The notes under the pieces are model-generated. The model searched no databases and was not told the DNA's origin. It was given only the letters and a program-made list of their open reading frames with translations. Source: Winogradskyella sp. MH6 (GTDB lineage: Bacteria > Bacteroidota > Bacteroidia > Flavobacteriales > Flavobacteriaceae). From it: a stretch of DNA of 64,000 bases. Shown piece after piece: positions 15,912-24,188 of this stretch; position 1 is the stretch's first letter; the number at the start of each line of letters is the position of its first letter. The stretch covers positions 2,170,001 to 2,234,000 of the forward strand of contig NZ_CP094494.1 in NCBI RefSeq assembly GCF_022810765.1, given 5' to 3'. The position numbers were made by a program, and so were the translations under genes.

Positions 15912-17075
15912 ATGTCTAAAATATTAATAATTGAAGATGAAGCTGCAATCCGCAGAGTGTTGGTAAAGATACTTTCCGAAGAAAGTGATAGTTACCAGGT
16001 CGAAGAAGCAGAAGATGGTTTAGTAGGTATAGAAAAAATTAAAAAAGACGATTTTGATTTGGTGTTATGTGATATCAAAATGCCAAAAATGGATGGAGTA
16101 GAAGTGCTAGAAGCTGTTAAAAAAATGAAACCAGAAATACCAATGGTTATGATTTCTGGTCATGGGGATTTAGATACAGCTGTAAATACAATGCGTTTAG
16201 GAGCTTTTGACTATATTTCTAAACCACCAGATTTAAACCGATTATTAAACACAGTTCGTATTGCTTTAGACCGAAAAGAACTTGTTGTAGAAAACAAACG
16301 ACTTAAGAAAAAAGTAAGCAAAAACTACGAAATGATTGGTGAGAGCGATGCTATTGCTCGTATCAAAGACATGATAGATAAAGTAGCACCTACAGATGCT
16401 AGAGTTTTGGTTACGGGACCAAACGGTACAGGTAAAGAGTTGGTGGCACATTGGTTACACCAAAAGAGCGAACGCTCCAAAGGACCAATGATTGAGGTAA
16501 ACTGTGCAGCCATTCCAAGTGAGCTTATTGAGAGTGAGTTGTTTGGTCATGTTAAAGGCGCTTTTACTTCTGCAGCTAAAGATAGAGCTGGTAAATTTGA
16601 AGCAGCCAATGGCGGAACAATTTTCTTAGATGAAATTGGAGATATGAGCCTTTCTGCACAAGCTAAAGTATTGCGTGCGTTACAAGAAAGTAGAATTCAA
16701 CGTGTAGGAAGTGATAAGGATATAAAAGTAAATGTTAGAGTTGTTGCAGCAACCAATAAAGACTTAAAGAAAGAAATCGCAGACGGTAAATTTAGAGAAG
16801 ATTTGTACCATAGATTAGCGGTGATTTTAATTGAAGTACCAGCGCTTAATGATAGGAGAGAAGATATTCCTTTGTTAGTAGATTATTTCGCCAATAAAAT
16901 TTCAGAGGAACAAGGTAATGCTAAAAAATCCTTTTCTGATAAAGCGATAAAGCTGCTCCAAAATTATGATTGGACAGGAAACATCAGAGAGTTACGAAAT
17001 GTTGTGGAGCGTTTAATCATTTTAGGTGAAAAAGAAGTTAGTGAGGCTGATGTAAAAGCCTTTGCTTCAAAATAA
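15912..17075 (+). CDS. NtrC-type response regulator lacking a DNA-binding domain
   Basis: A 387-residue protein. It has a receiver domain (residues 1-120) with acidic pocket Glu8/Asp9/Glu10, phospho-acceptor Asp54 (LCDIKMPKMDG) and Lys104; and a sigma-54-type AAA+ domain (about 140-370) with Walker A GPNGTGKE (169-176), Walker B FLDE (238-241), and the R-finger region FREDLYHRL. The sigma-54 contact loop reads GAFTSA (216-221), not GAFTGA. The chain stops about 12 residues after the AAA+ C-subdomain (GNIRELRN), so the usual Fis-type helix-turn-helix is absent. No histidine kinase is adjacent. It may act on sigma-54 from solution or as a non-transcriptional ATPase. Confidence 0.9.
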   Translation: MSKILIIEDEAAIRRVLVKILSEESDSYQVEEAEDGLVGIEKIKKDDFDLVLCDIKMPKMDGVEVLEAVKKMKPEIPMVMISGHGDLDTAVNTMRLGAFDYISKPPDLNRLLNTVRIALDRKELVVENKRLKKKVSKNYEMIGESDAIARIKDMIDKVAPTDARVLVTGPNGTGKELVAHWLHQKSERSKGPMIEVNCAAIPSELIESELFGHVKGAFTSAAKDRAGKFEAANGGTIFLDEIGDMSLSAQAKVLRALQESRIQRVGSDKDIKVNVRVVAATNKDLKKEIADGKFREDLYHRLAVILIEVPALNDRREDIPLLVDYFANKISEEQGNAKKSFSDKAIKLLQNYDWTGNIRELRNVVERLIILGEKEVSEADVKAFASK

Positions 17076-17085
17076 ATATTAACAC

Positions 17086-17964
17086 ATGAAAGATATCAAC
17101 ATAGAAGATTTTAGGATTAAGTCCCAAGTCAGCATTAAAGATTTACCAACATTTTATGATCTAGGAGTCAATAAAAAGAAAATTGAACGCGAGCTAAGAA
17201 CGGTAAGTGAAGAATTGGCAGATATTCAAAATACGATGTATGCCCATGGAAAATATGCGGTGTTAATGTGTATCCAAGGTATGGATACCGCAGGAAAAGA
17301 CAGTTTGATTCGTGAAGTTTTTAAAGAATTTAATGTCAGAGGAATTGATGCACACAGTTTCAAAAAACCTACAGATATTGAATTAAAACACGATTATTTG
17401 TGGAGACATTATATCGCATTGCCAGCACGTGGTAAATTTGGGATTTTCAACCGAACACATTATGAAAATGTTTTAGTAACCAGAGTTCATCCTGAATATT
17501 TGATGTATGAAAATATGCCAGATATTAACAGTGTTGATGATGTTGATGAAGCTTTCTGGGAAAGACGCTTTCAAGAAATCAACAATTTTGAAAAGCACAT
17601 TGCAGATAATGGAACTATTATTTTTAAGTTTTTTTTAAATGTTTCAAAAGACGAACAAAAAAATAGATTGCTGAGACGTCTGGATAAGCCATCCAAAAAT
17701 TGGAAGTTTTCTGCAGATGATTTAGACGAACGCAAACTATGGGATCAGTATCAGTCATGTTACGAAGAGGTTTTAAACAAAAGTTCAAAACCGCATGCAC
17801 CTTGGTTTAATATTCCGGCTGATGATAAACCAACAGCAAGGTATTTGGTGGCAAAAATTTTATACGATACATTAAAAACTTACACAGATATAAAAGAGCC
17901 AGAACTTCCCGCAGAAGAAAAGGCAAATATAGGTTTGTATAAACAAGAATTAGAGAATGAATAA
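17086..17964 (+). CDS. Polyphosphate kinase 2 family protein
   Basis: A 292-residue PPK2-type kinase that transfers phosphate between polyphosphate and nucleoside mono- or diphosphates. Walker A is GMDTAGKDS (65-73), matching the GMDAAGKDG motif; the lid/Walker B region is FNRTHYENVLVTRVHPE (121-137), followed by ERRFQEINNFEKHI and FFLNVSKDEQKNRLLRR. It has a single PPK2 domain, so it belongs to the one-domain class. The class (I or III) and nucleotide preference are not decidable here. It overlaps the M28 peptidase gene by 8 bp and follows the response regulator after 10 bp. Confidence 0.92.
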   Translation: MKDINIEDFRIKSQVSIKDLPTFYDLGVNKKKIERELRTVSEELADIQNTMYAHGKYAVLMCIQGMDTAGKDSLIREVFKEFNVRGIDAHSFKKPTDIELKHDYLWRHYIALPARGKFGIFNRTHYENVLVTRVHPEYLMYENMPDINSVDDVDEAFWERRFQEINNFEKHIADNGTIIFKFFLNVSKDEQKNRLLRRLDKPSKNWKFSADDLDERKLWDQYQSCYEEVLNKSSKPHAPWFNIPADDKPTARYLVAKILYDTLKTYTDIKEPELPAEEKANIGLYKQELENE

Positions 17965-19378
17965 AGTTCTAAATATTCAATTAAAGGTTTTTGTATTAGG
18001 CTTTATGTTAAGTTCGTTTTGTGTATTCGCACAATCTGATGAAGCAACATTAAAAACCATTTACAAAACGTCTTTAACCAACGGAAAAAGTTATGAATGG
18101 CTAGACTATTTATCCAATACTATTGGAGGTCGTTTGTCTGGCTCAACCAATGCAGAGCTTGCAGTGCAATACACAAAAAGTGAGCTAGAAAAACTTGGAT
18201 TAGATAAAGTTTGGTTACAGCCTGTTATGGTGCCAAAATGGGTGAGAGGTGAAAAAGAAATGGCTTATTTTGTTACTAATAAAGCACTAAGTAAAGTCAA
18301 TATTTGTGCTTTAGGTGGTTCTGTTGCTACTCCAGAAAAAGGTTTAAAGGCAAAGGTTATAGAAGTTAGTAGCTATAAGGATTTGGAAAGCTTAGGTGAA
18401 GCCAATATTAAAGGTAAAATCGTCTTTATCAATAGAGCTTTGCAACCAGATTTAATCAACACATTTGAAGCCTATGGAGGCTGTTCTGTAGAACGTTACA
18501 GAGGAGCGGCTGAAGCTTCAAAGTATGGTGCAGTTGGAACTATTGTACGTTCGTTGAGTTCTAGACAAGACGATTATCCGCATACTGGTAGTATGAGTTA
18601 TGGAGATTTACCTGTGGAAAAAAGAATACCATCTGCAGCGATAAGTACAAACGATGCTGTAAAACTAAGTGAGGCACTAAAAGCGAATAACGATTTGGAG
18701 TTCTTCTTTGAAATGAGTTGCCAACAATTTGATGATGTAGAGTCTTATAATGTTATCGGTGAGATTACAGGAAGCGAATTTCCAAACGAATATATTGTGG
18801 TTGGTGGTCATTTAGATTCTTGGGATTTAGGGGATGGAGCGCATGATGATGGAGCAGGAGTTGTACAATCCATGGATGTGTTGCGACTACTAAAAGAAAG
18901 TGGCATTAAACCAAAGCGTAGCATTAGAGTTGTTCTTTTTATGAATGAAGAAAATGGACTACGTGGTGGACGTAAATATGCTGAAGTTGCAAAAGCAAAC
19001 GGAGAAAAACATGTTTTTGCTTTAGAAAGTGATTCAGGTGGTTTTACACCAAGAGGCTTTAGTTTTGATGGTAGTGAATTAATGCTACAGAAAATTGACG
19101 CTTGGCGACCACTTTTTAAACCGTATTTAATCCATTATTTTGAAAAAGGCTACAGTGGTGCTGATATAGGACCGCTTAAAGATGATGGAATTTTGTTAGC
19201 AGGTTTACGACCAGACTCTCAGCGTTACTTTGATCATCATCATGCTGCCAATGATACTTTTGAGCACGTTAACAAACGCGAATTAGAACTAGGTGCTGCA
19301 ACCATGACAGCTTTAGTATACTTAGTAGATAAGTATGGAGTAGAAACTACTTTAGAGATGAAAGAGATAAAGGATTAA
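17957..19378 (+). CDS. M28 family zinc aminopeptidase/carboxypeptidase, secreted
   Basis: A 473-residue protein: signal peptide ending near VFAQ (about residue 26), a protease-associated-type insert (about 100-260), and a dizinc M28 catalytic domain. Metal and catalytic residues can be read: GGHLDSWDLGDGAHDDGAG (His285, Asp297 or Asp298), MNEENGLRGG (general base Glu and ligand Glu), LESDSGG, and the final His in DHHHAANDTFEHV. The overall plan resembles plasma glutamate carboxypeptidase (CPQ). It probably hydrolyses dipeptides or N-terminal residues in the periplasm. It ends 8 bp from the convergent DUF6090 gene. Confidence 0.92.
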   Translation: MNKVLNIQLKVFVLGFMLSSFCVFAQSDEATLKTIYKTSLTNGKSYEWLDYLSNTIGGRLSGSTNAELAVQYTKSELEKLGLDKVWLQPVMVPKWVRGEKEMAYFVTNKALSKVNICALGGSVATPEKGLKAKVIEVSSYKDLESLGEANIKGKIVFINRALQPDLINTFEAYGGCSVERYRGAAEASKYGAVGTIVRSLSSRQDDYPHTGSMSYGDLPVEKRIPSAAISTNDAVKLSEALKANNDLEFFFEMSCQQFDDVESYNVIGEITGSEFPNEYIVVGGHLDSWDLGDGAHDDGAGVVQSMDVLRLLKESGIKPKRSIRVVLFMNEENGLRGGRKYAEVAKANGEKHVFALESDSGGFTPRGFSFDGSELMLQKIDAWRPLFKPYLIHYFEKGYSGADIGPLKDDGILLAGLRPDSQRYFDHHHAANDTFEHVNKRELELGAATMTALVYLVDKYGVETTLEMKEIKD

Positions 19379-19386
19379 AAGCAGAT

Positions 19387-20109
19387 TTATTGAGATTTAT
19401 TAAGCCTTTTGTTTATTCTATTTATTAATTCAATAGCATCTTCCTTATACTTTTGGGTTGCGCCTAGATGGTTACCAACAGCAAGCATTCTGTGTGACGC
19501 GACACGCTTTTTATAATCTTCACTTGTAGTATAATATTTTATGACCTCTTCGCTTAAATTATTTGTGGCTAAATCTATAAACCAAGGAAATTTTTCAAGT
19601 TCATAAAAGTTTTTCATTACAATGGTTTCCATGCGGTCATTACTCTTTTCAATTAAGGGAGTGTAAACAGAATATAGTCTGGTAATGTCAGAAATAAGGC
19701 TATCTTTTTGCGTATTAGTTTCATCGGTTAGTCGTTTTAATTGTTCAAAACCTTTGGTTTGTATAGAAAATGGTTGGTAGATAGTTACAAGACTAAAGCA
19801 GTTTAGACAATCCATGTAGTTATCTGGAGTAATTTCATTATTTAATATTCTATTACTGTCTTCAAGGTTTTTTTTATAAAATTCTATAATGGTATTAGCA
19901 GATAGAGTGTCAGCTTCAAGATCATAAGATATAGTACTGAGTGTGTTGTTGATTACTGATTTTAGTTTTCTGTTTTCATTCCAATTATTAACATATAGTG
20001 CAAGCAAAATACCAATCATAACCAATGCTATTTCACCTATAGCATATAAAAGGTAACTGCTTACTTTGTTAGAGAAGAACTGTTTTCTAATTTTTCTAAA
20101 GACACTAAT
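19387..20109 (-). CDS. DUF6090 family membrane protein
   Basis: This family is typical of Bacteroidetes. The 241-residue protein (ATG at 20112) has the conserved opening IRKQFFSNKVSSYLLYAIGEIALVMIGILLALYVNNWNE: a basic cytosolic segment, one transmembrane helix (about 20-42) and then an extracytoplasmic, mostly helical domain. Its role is unknown. Start at 20110-20112 overlaps the stop of a 40-residue gene upstream in the ATGA fashion, so the two are translationally coupled. Confidence 0.85.
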   Translation of the reverse strand: MSVFRKIRKQFFSNKVSSYLLYAIGEIALVMIGILLALYVNNWNENRKLKSVINNTLSTISYDLEADTLSANTIIEFYKKNLEDSNRILNNEITPDNYMDCLNCFSLVTIYQPFSIQTKGFEQLKRLTDETNTQKDSLISDITRLYSVYTPLIEKSNDRMETIVMKNFYELEKFPWFIDLATNNLSEEVIKYYTTSEDYKKRVASHRMLAVGNHLGATQKYKEDAIELINRINKRLNKSQ

Positions 20110-20231
20110 CATGGTTCCCGTTTATCATTCTTTTTATCTTTCTTCATCTGTAAGTATTTTGATACTAGGCGGACTCCGAGTCTAGCAAATAAGATTACCG
20201 AAATAACTATGACAATATCAAAACCACTCAT
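20109..20231 (-). CDS. 40-residue membrane protein coupled to the DUF6090 gene
   Basis: An unlisted short frame of 41 codons. The product starts MSGFDIVIVISV, has one transmembrane helix (about residues 3-27) and a strongly basic tail with KMKKDKKNDKR-like composition. Its TGA overlaps the ATG of the DUF6090 gene by 4 bp, a strong sign that it is real and co-translated. I recognise no family. An alternative is that it is a leader peptide that only serves to load ribosomes on the downstream gene. Confidence 0.55.
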   Translation of the reverse strand: MSGFDIVIVISVILFARLGVRLVSKYLQMKKDKKNDKREP

Positions 20232-20270
20232 ATATCTTTAATTGATGAATTACCTATTGCTTAAAGGTAT

Positions 20271-20296
20271 AAAAAAAGCGTTGCAATTAGCAACGC
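20271..20296 (-). terminator. Terminator after lysA
   Basis: The minus strand has GCGTTGC-loop-GCAACGC (20278-20284 with 20290-20296; 5-base loop) followed by a 7-base T run (A run at 20271-20277 on the plus strand). Confidence 0.8.
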
Positions 20297-20306
20297 CTCT
20301 CAACTT

Positions 20307-21512
20307 TTACATAGCAATTTCAAGTTGATTTCTTAAGATATCCTCAAAGGTTTCTCGTTGTCGTATGAGTTGAGGTTTGCCTTTATATATCAAAACTTCA
20401 GAAGGTCTGTAACGTGAGTTATAGTTGCTGGCCATGGTAAAACAATACGCACCAGCATTTTTTAAACACAAAATATCACCTTCGTTTATTTCTGAAATTC
20501 TTCTGTTATTAGCAAAGGTGTCGGTTTCACAAATGTAGCCTACAACAGAGTAAAAGCGTTCTCGACCCTTTGGGTTAGAGATGTTTACGATTTCATGTTG
20601 CGATCCATAAAGCATAGGTCTAATAAGATGATTAAAACCAGAATCTATCTGCGCAAAAACTGTAGATGTTGTTTGTTTTACAACATTCACTTTTGCTAAA
20701 AACACACCAGCTTCACTCACCAAAAATTTACCAGGCTCAAATGCGAGAGTTAGTTCTTTGCCGTATTCTTTACAAAACGAATTAAAACGTTTAGATAATT
20801 TTTTGCCAAGTTCTTCAATATTGGTTTCTATATCCCCTTTTTTGTAAGGAACCTTAAAACCAGAACCAAAATCAATAAACTCTAAATTTTTAAAATTCTT
20901 AGCAGTTTCAAACAAAATTTCACTGGCATACAAAAACACATCAATGTCTAAAATATCACTACCAGTATGCATGTGTATACCATTTATGGTCATGTTTGTA
21001 TTTTCTACAATACGAAGCAATAAAGGAATTTGATGAATTGAAATCCCAAATTTACTATCAATATGACCTACAGAAATGTTGGTGTTTCCACCAGCCATAA
21101 CATGCGGATTTATTCTTATACAAACTGGTATTTTTGGATGTTTAGAGCCAAATTGTTCTAAAATAGAAAGGTTGTCTATGTTAATTTGAACACCTAATTC
21201 TGCAACATTTTCAATCTCTTCTAAAGAAACTCCATTTGGAGTATAAATAATATCTTCTGGTTTAAAACCTGCTTTTAAGCCAAGTTGTACTTCTTGTATA
21301 GAAACTGTATCCAATCCAGAACTCATACTGTTAAATAGCTTAAGTACAGATATGTTAGATAGTGCTTTTACTGCATAGTTAACTCTTAGATTCTTTACAG
21401 AATTAAAAGCTTTGGTTAAACGGTTGTATTGTGATGTGATTTTTTCAGCATCATAAACATAAACTGGGCTTCCGTATTCTTTAGCAATTTGTAGTAATGT
21501 ATTGTTGTCCAT
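20307..21512 (-). CDS. lysA: Diaminopimelate decarboxylase
   Basis: A 401-residue fold-type III PLP decarboxylase that makes lysine from meso-diaminopimelate. It has the PLP lysine in VNYAVKALSN (Lys49 region), the HTGSDI loop, the phosphate-binding FGSGFKVPYKKGD, the EPGKFLV motif, the second-subunit CETDTF (active-site Cys), and GAYCFTMASNYNSR. The length is within family range. A TATGTTTG box lies 22 bp upstream, and a terminator follows. It is divergent from an ACT-domain protein gene. Confidence 0.95.
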   Translation of the reverse strand: MDNNTLLQIAKEYGSPVYVYDAEKITSQYNRLTKAFNSVKNLRVNYAVKALSNISVLKLFNSMSSGLDTVSIQEVQLGLKAGFKPEDIIYTPNGVSLEEIENVAELGVQINIDNLSILEQFGSKHPKIPVCIRINPHVMAGGNTNISVGHIDSKFGISIHQIPLLLRIVENTNMTINGIHMHTGSDILDIDVFLYASEILFETAKNFKNLEFIDFGSGFKVPYKKGDIETNIEELGKKLSKRFNSFCKEYGKELTLAFEPGKFLVSEAGVFLAKVNVVKQTTSTVFAQIDSGFNHLIRPMLYGSQHEIVNISNPKGRERFYSVVGYICETDTFANNRRISEINEGDILCLKNAGAYCFTMASNYNSRYRPSEVLIYKGKPQLIRQRETFEDILRNQLEIAM

Positions 21513-21534
21513 TAATTTCTTTTAAATGAGAGCA

Positions 21535-21542
21535 CAAACATA
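21535..21542 (-). promoter_or_regulatory. -7 promoter box (TATGTTTG) for lysA
   Basis: The minus strand matches TAnnTTTG, 22 bp upstream of the lysA ATG. No -33 match was found. Confidence 0.5.
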
Positions 21543-21617
21543 GAGTTAGGTACTTTAAAAAGGAATTTATTGTTGAATATTCACTAATTTTACACATTAA
21601 GTTAAATAATTAACAAA

Positions 21618-22280
21618 ATGAAGACAATTGCATCTTGTGTAGAGAGTATTGTATTAGAACAACCCTTTTTAGAAGAAGGTCTAGCAAAAGAAATTATTAA
21701 TTATTCAGCACTGGCAGAAGCGTTGCAAAATGAAGTGTCTAAAAAATTAGGAAAGCCAGTAAAAACAGGTGCTATTATGATGGCATTGCGACGCTTTAAA
21801 GATCGTTTAGAGGTCAGTAAGCCTTATTATAAATTAGATACACTTTTAGGGCAGTTGGGAGATATTACCTTGCGTTCTAATTTAAGTGACTTTACGTATA
21901 AAAATTCAAATACCTTAATAGATAGTCAGGCAGCAATTCTTACTAAAATAAAAGATAAGAGTAATGTGTTTTACACCTTTACAAGAGGTATTTTAGAAAG
22001 TAATATTATTATTTCTAGTTCCGAAAGAACTTCGGTACAAGAGAGTTTTAAAAATGAAGAGTGTATTGCTGTAAAAGAAAATCTATCTGCTATTAGTCTC
22101 ACCTTACCAAAAAGCAATACGACAGTTGCTGGTTTGTATTATCAAATTTTGAAGCGTTTAGCATGGCAAAATGTGGCATTATACGAGGTTATTTCTACAA
22201 CTAATGAGTTTACAATTGTGGTTGAAGACGCTTATGTAGATAGTGCTTTTTCTATTATAAAAAACTTGAATAAATCATAG
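21618..22280 (+). CDS. ACT-like domain protein divergent from lysA
   Basis: A 220-residue soluble protein with no signal. The N-terminal half (about 1-75) is helical and resembles a small winged-helix or helical bundle, with PVKTGAIMMALRRFKDR as a possible recognition helix. The C-terminal 65 residues read like the ACT domain of aspartokinases: VAGLYYQILKRLAWQNVALYEVISTTNEFTIVVED, a beta-alpha-beta-beta pattern that binds amino acids. Placed head to head with lysA, it may sense lysine or a related amino acid. Homologues in Flavobacteria are often auto-named aspartate kinase, but no kinase domain is present. The function is inference. Confidence 0.65.
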   Translation: MKTIASCVESIVLEQPFLEEGLAKEIINYSALAEALQNEVSKKLGKPVKTGAIMMALRRFKDRLEVSKPYYKLDTLLGQLGDITLRSNLSDFTYKNSNTLIDSQAAILTKIKDKSNVFYTFTRGILESNIIISSSERTSVQESFKNEECIAVKENLSAISLTLPKSNTTVAGLYYQILKRLAWQNVALYEVISTTNEFTIVVEDAYVDSAFSIIKNLNKS

Positions 22281-22324
22281 TACATTCATTTAAAAAAAAG
22301 GATTAAAAATTCAACCCAAAAATT

Positions 22325-22356
22325 ATTGGTTTAAACTAAGCGTATATGTATTTTTG
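22325..22356 (+). promoter_or_regulatory. Promoter for sucC
   Basis: ATTG (22325-22328) and TATTTTTG (22349-22356) are separated by 20 bp, the canonical Bacteroidetes spacing, 26 bp before the ATG. Confidence 0.65.
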
Positions 22357-22382
22357 CGTAACGAATTAATTTCAGATCACAC

Positions 22383-23573
22383 ATGAATTTACACGAATAT
22401 CAAGGAAAAGAATTACTAAACAGCTTTGGAGTGCGCATTCAACGCGGAATTGTGGCTCAAAGTGCTGATGAGGCTGTAGAAGCAGCTAAGAAATTAACTG
22501 AAGAAACAGGCACAGGTTGGCATGTTATTAAAGCTCAGGTTCATGCTGGTGGACGTGGAAAAGGTGGAGGTGTAAAACTTGCCAAAAATTTAGATGAGGT
22601 TAAAGATCTTGCTGGTCAAATCATCGGAATGAATTTGGTAACACCACAAACCTCTGCAGAAGGTAAAAAAGTACACCAAGTTTTAGTTGCTGAAGATGTA
22701 TATTATCCAGGTGATAACGAACCAGAAGAATACTACATGTCTGTACTTTTAAATAGAGGTAGTGGTAAAAACATGATTATGTATTCTACTGAAGGCGGTA
22801 TGGATATCGAGGAAGTTGCAGAGAAAACACCTCACTTAATCTTTACTGAAGAAATAGATCCAGCATTAGGTCTTTTGCCATTCCAGGCACGTCGTGTAGC
22901 TTTTAATTTAGGATTATCAGGTACAGCATTTAAAGAAATGACAAAGTTTGTAACGTCGCTTTACACTGCATATGTAAAATCTGATGCCTCTTTATTTGAA
23001 ATCAATCCTGTTTTAAAAACAAGTGATGACAAAATTATGGCAGTAGATTCTAAAGTAACTTTAGATGCTAATGCACTATACAGACATAAAGATTTAGCTG
23101 AATTACGCGATAAGCGTGAAGAAAACCCAATTGAGGTTGAAGCAGGTGAATTAGGCCTTAACTATGTAGACCTAGACGGTAATGTTGGTTGTATGGTAAA
23201 TGGTGCTGGTTTAGCAATGGCTACAATGGATTTAATTAAGCAAGCAGGTGGTGAGCCAGCTAACTTCTTAGACGTTGGTGGTACTGCTGATGCTGCTAGA
23301 GTAGAAGCTGCTTTTAAAATCATTTTAAAAGATCCTAACGTAAAAGCAATCTTAATTAACATCTTCGGCGGTATTGTACGTTGCGATAGAGTAGCACAAG
23401 GTGTTATTGATGCTTACAAAAACATGGGTAACATTAATGTACCAATCATTGTACGTTTACAAGGTACCAATGCAGATATTGCCAAAGACTTAATTGATAA
23501 CTCTGGTTTAGATGTACTAAGTGCTACAGAATTCCAGGAAGCTGCTGATAAAGTGCAAGAAGTTCTTTCTTAA
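22383..23573 (+). CDS. sucC: Succinate-CoA ligase, beta subunit
   Basis: A 396-residue TCA-cycle enzyme subunit; it pairs with SucD, which is not in the window. It begins with the family start [12 protein letters not shown] and has an ATP-grasp domain with [17 protein letters not shown] (about 50-66), the metal-binding FEINP and AVDSK, and the C-terminal CoA-ligase half with [19 protein letters not shown] and [16 protein letters not shown] (power-helix region). It is a single transcription unit with a good promoter and a strong terminator. Confidence 0.97.
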   Translation: MNLHEYQGKELLNSFGVRIQRGIVAQSADEAVEAAKKLTEETGTGWHVIKAQVHAGGRGKGGGVKLAKNLDEVKDLAGQIIGMNLVTPQTSAEGKKVHQVLVAEDVYYPGDNEPEEYYMSVLLNRGSGKNMIMYSTEGGMDIEEVAEKTPHLIFTEEIDPALGLLPFQARRVAFNLGLSGTAFKEMTKFVTSLYTAYVKSDASLFEINPVLKTSDDKIMAVDSKVTLDANALYRHKDLAELRDKREENPIEVEAGELGLNYVDLDGNVGCMVNGAGLAMATMDLIKQAGGEPANFLDVGGTADAARVEAAFKIILKDPNVKAILINIFGGIVRCDRVAQGVIDAYKNMGNINVPIIVRLQGTNADIAKDLIDNSGLDVLSATEFQEAADKVQEVLS

Positions 23574-23598
23574 GGAAGGATTGAGATTATAAAATTAG

Positions 23599-23628
23599 AA
23601 AAGCGCCTTATTTTAAGGCGCTTTTTTT
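23599..23628 (+). terminator. Terminator after sucC
   Basis: AAGCGCCTTA (23601-23610) and TAAGGCGCTT (23614-23623) form a perfect 10-bp stem with a 3-base loop and a T run. Confidence 0.9.
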
Positions 23629-23730
23629 ATTGTTAAAATATGCTAATCAACGTTAAATTGTGTTAATAGTTGTAACAGTCTATGATTAACTTTAGTCTTT
23701 TAAGTATCAATCATATAAAAACGAATAATT

Positions 23731-24138
23731 ATGAACTTTTTGAAAAAAAATCACGAAAACAAAAGCGTCAATATATTTGACGTGAGTAAAACATTAAAAA
23801 TGTTAGTGCTAGTCGCTATCATTGCGTTTAGTAGTACTGTTTCAGCAAGCACAAACCTTTCCGAAAAGGTTGATGAACCTAATCTAATTTCAGAAACGGT
23901 TAGTAAATTATTAGAACGTCCTTATTTTCAATTAAATGAAGATATAAATACCAAGGTAGAAATAGCTATAAATAAGGATAAAGAAATTGTCGTGTTGTCT
24001 GTAGACACCAAAGACAAAAAGGTGGAGAACTATATTAAAAGTAGATTAAACTACAAGAAAATCCCTAATGATGTTATCGTAGATGGTGTTGAGCATTACA
24101 CTATACCAATAAAGATGTTAAAATCAGAAAGACTTTAA
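23731..24138 (+). CDS. Small secreted protein with a TonB-C-like segment
   Basis: A 135-residue protein. After a 23-residue polar lead there is a hydrophobic export signal (KMLVLVAIIAFSSTVSAS), so either ATG (23731, or the Met at residue 24) could be the true start. The mature part is small and charged: KVEIAINKDKEIVVLSVDTKDKKVENYIKSRLNYKKIP. This resembles the half of a TonB C-terminal domain often seen in stand-alone flavobacterial proteins, with VDGVEHYTIPIKM as last strand. The function is unknown. It is a single gene with a terminator shared with cysH. Confidence 0.55.
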   Translation: MNFLKKNHENKSVNIFDVSKTLKMLVLVAIIAFSSTVSASTNLSEKVDEPNLISETVSKLLERPYFQLNEDINTKVEIAINKDKEIVVLSVDTKDKKVENYIKSRLNYKKIPNDVIVDGVEHYTIPIKMLKSERL

Positions 24139-24154
24139 TTTTTTGATTATTTGT

Positions 24155-24188
24155 AAAAAAGAGCAACTATTATAGTTGCTCTTTTTTT
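24155..24188. terminator. Bidirectional terminator between the secreted-protein gene and cysH
   Basis: GAGCAACTAT (24161-24170) and ATAGTTGCTC (24172-24181) form a near-perfect palindrome with an A run before and a T run after. Confidence 0.85.
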
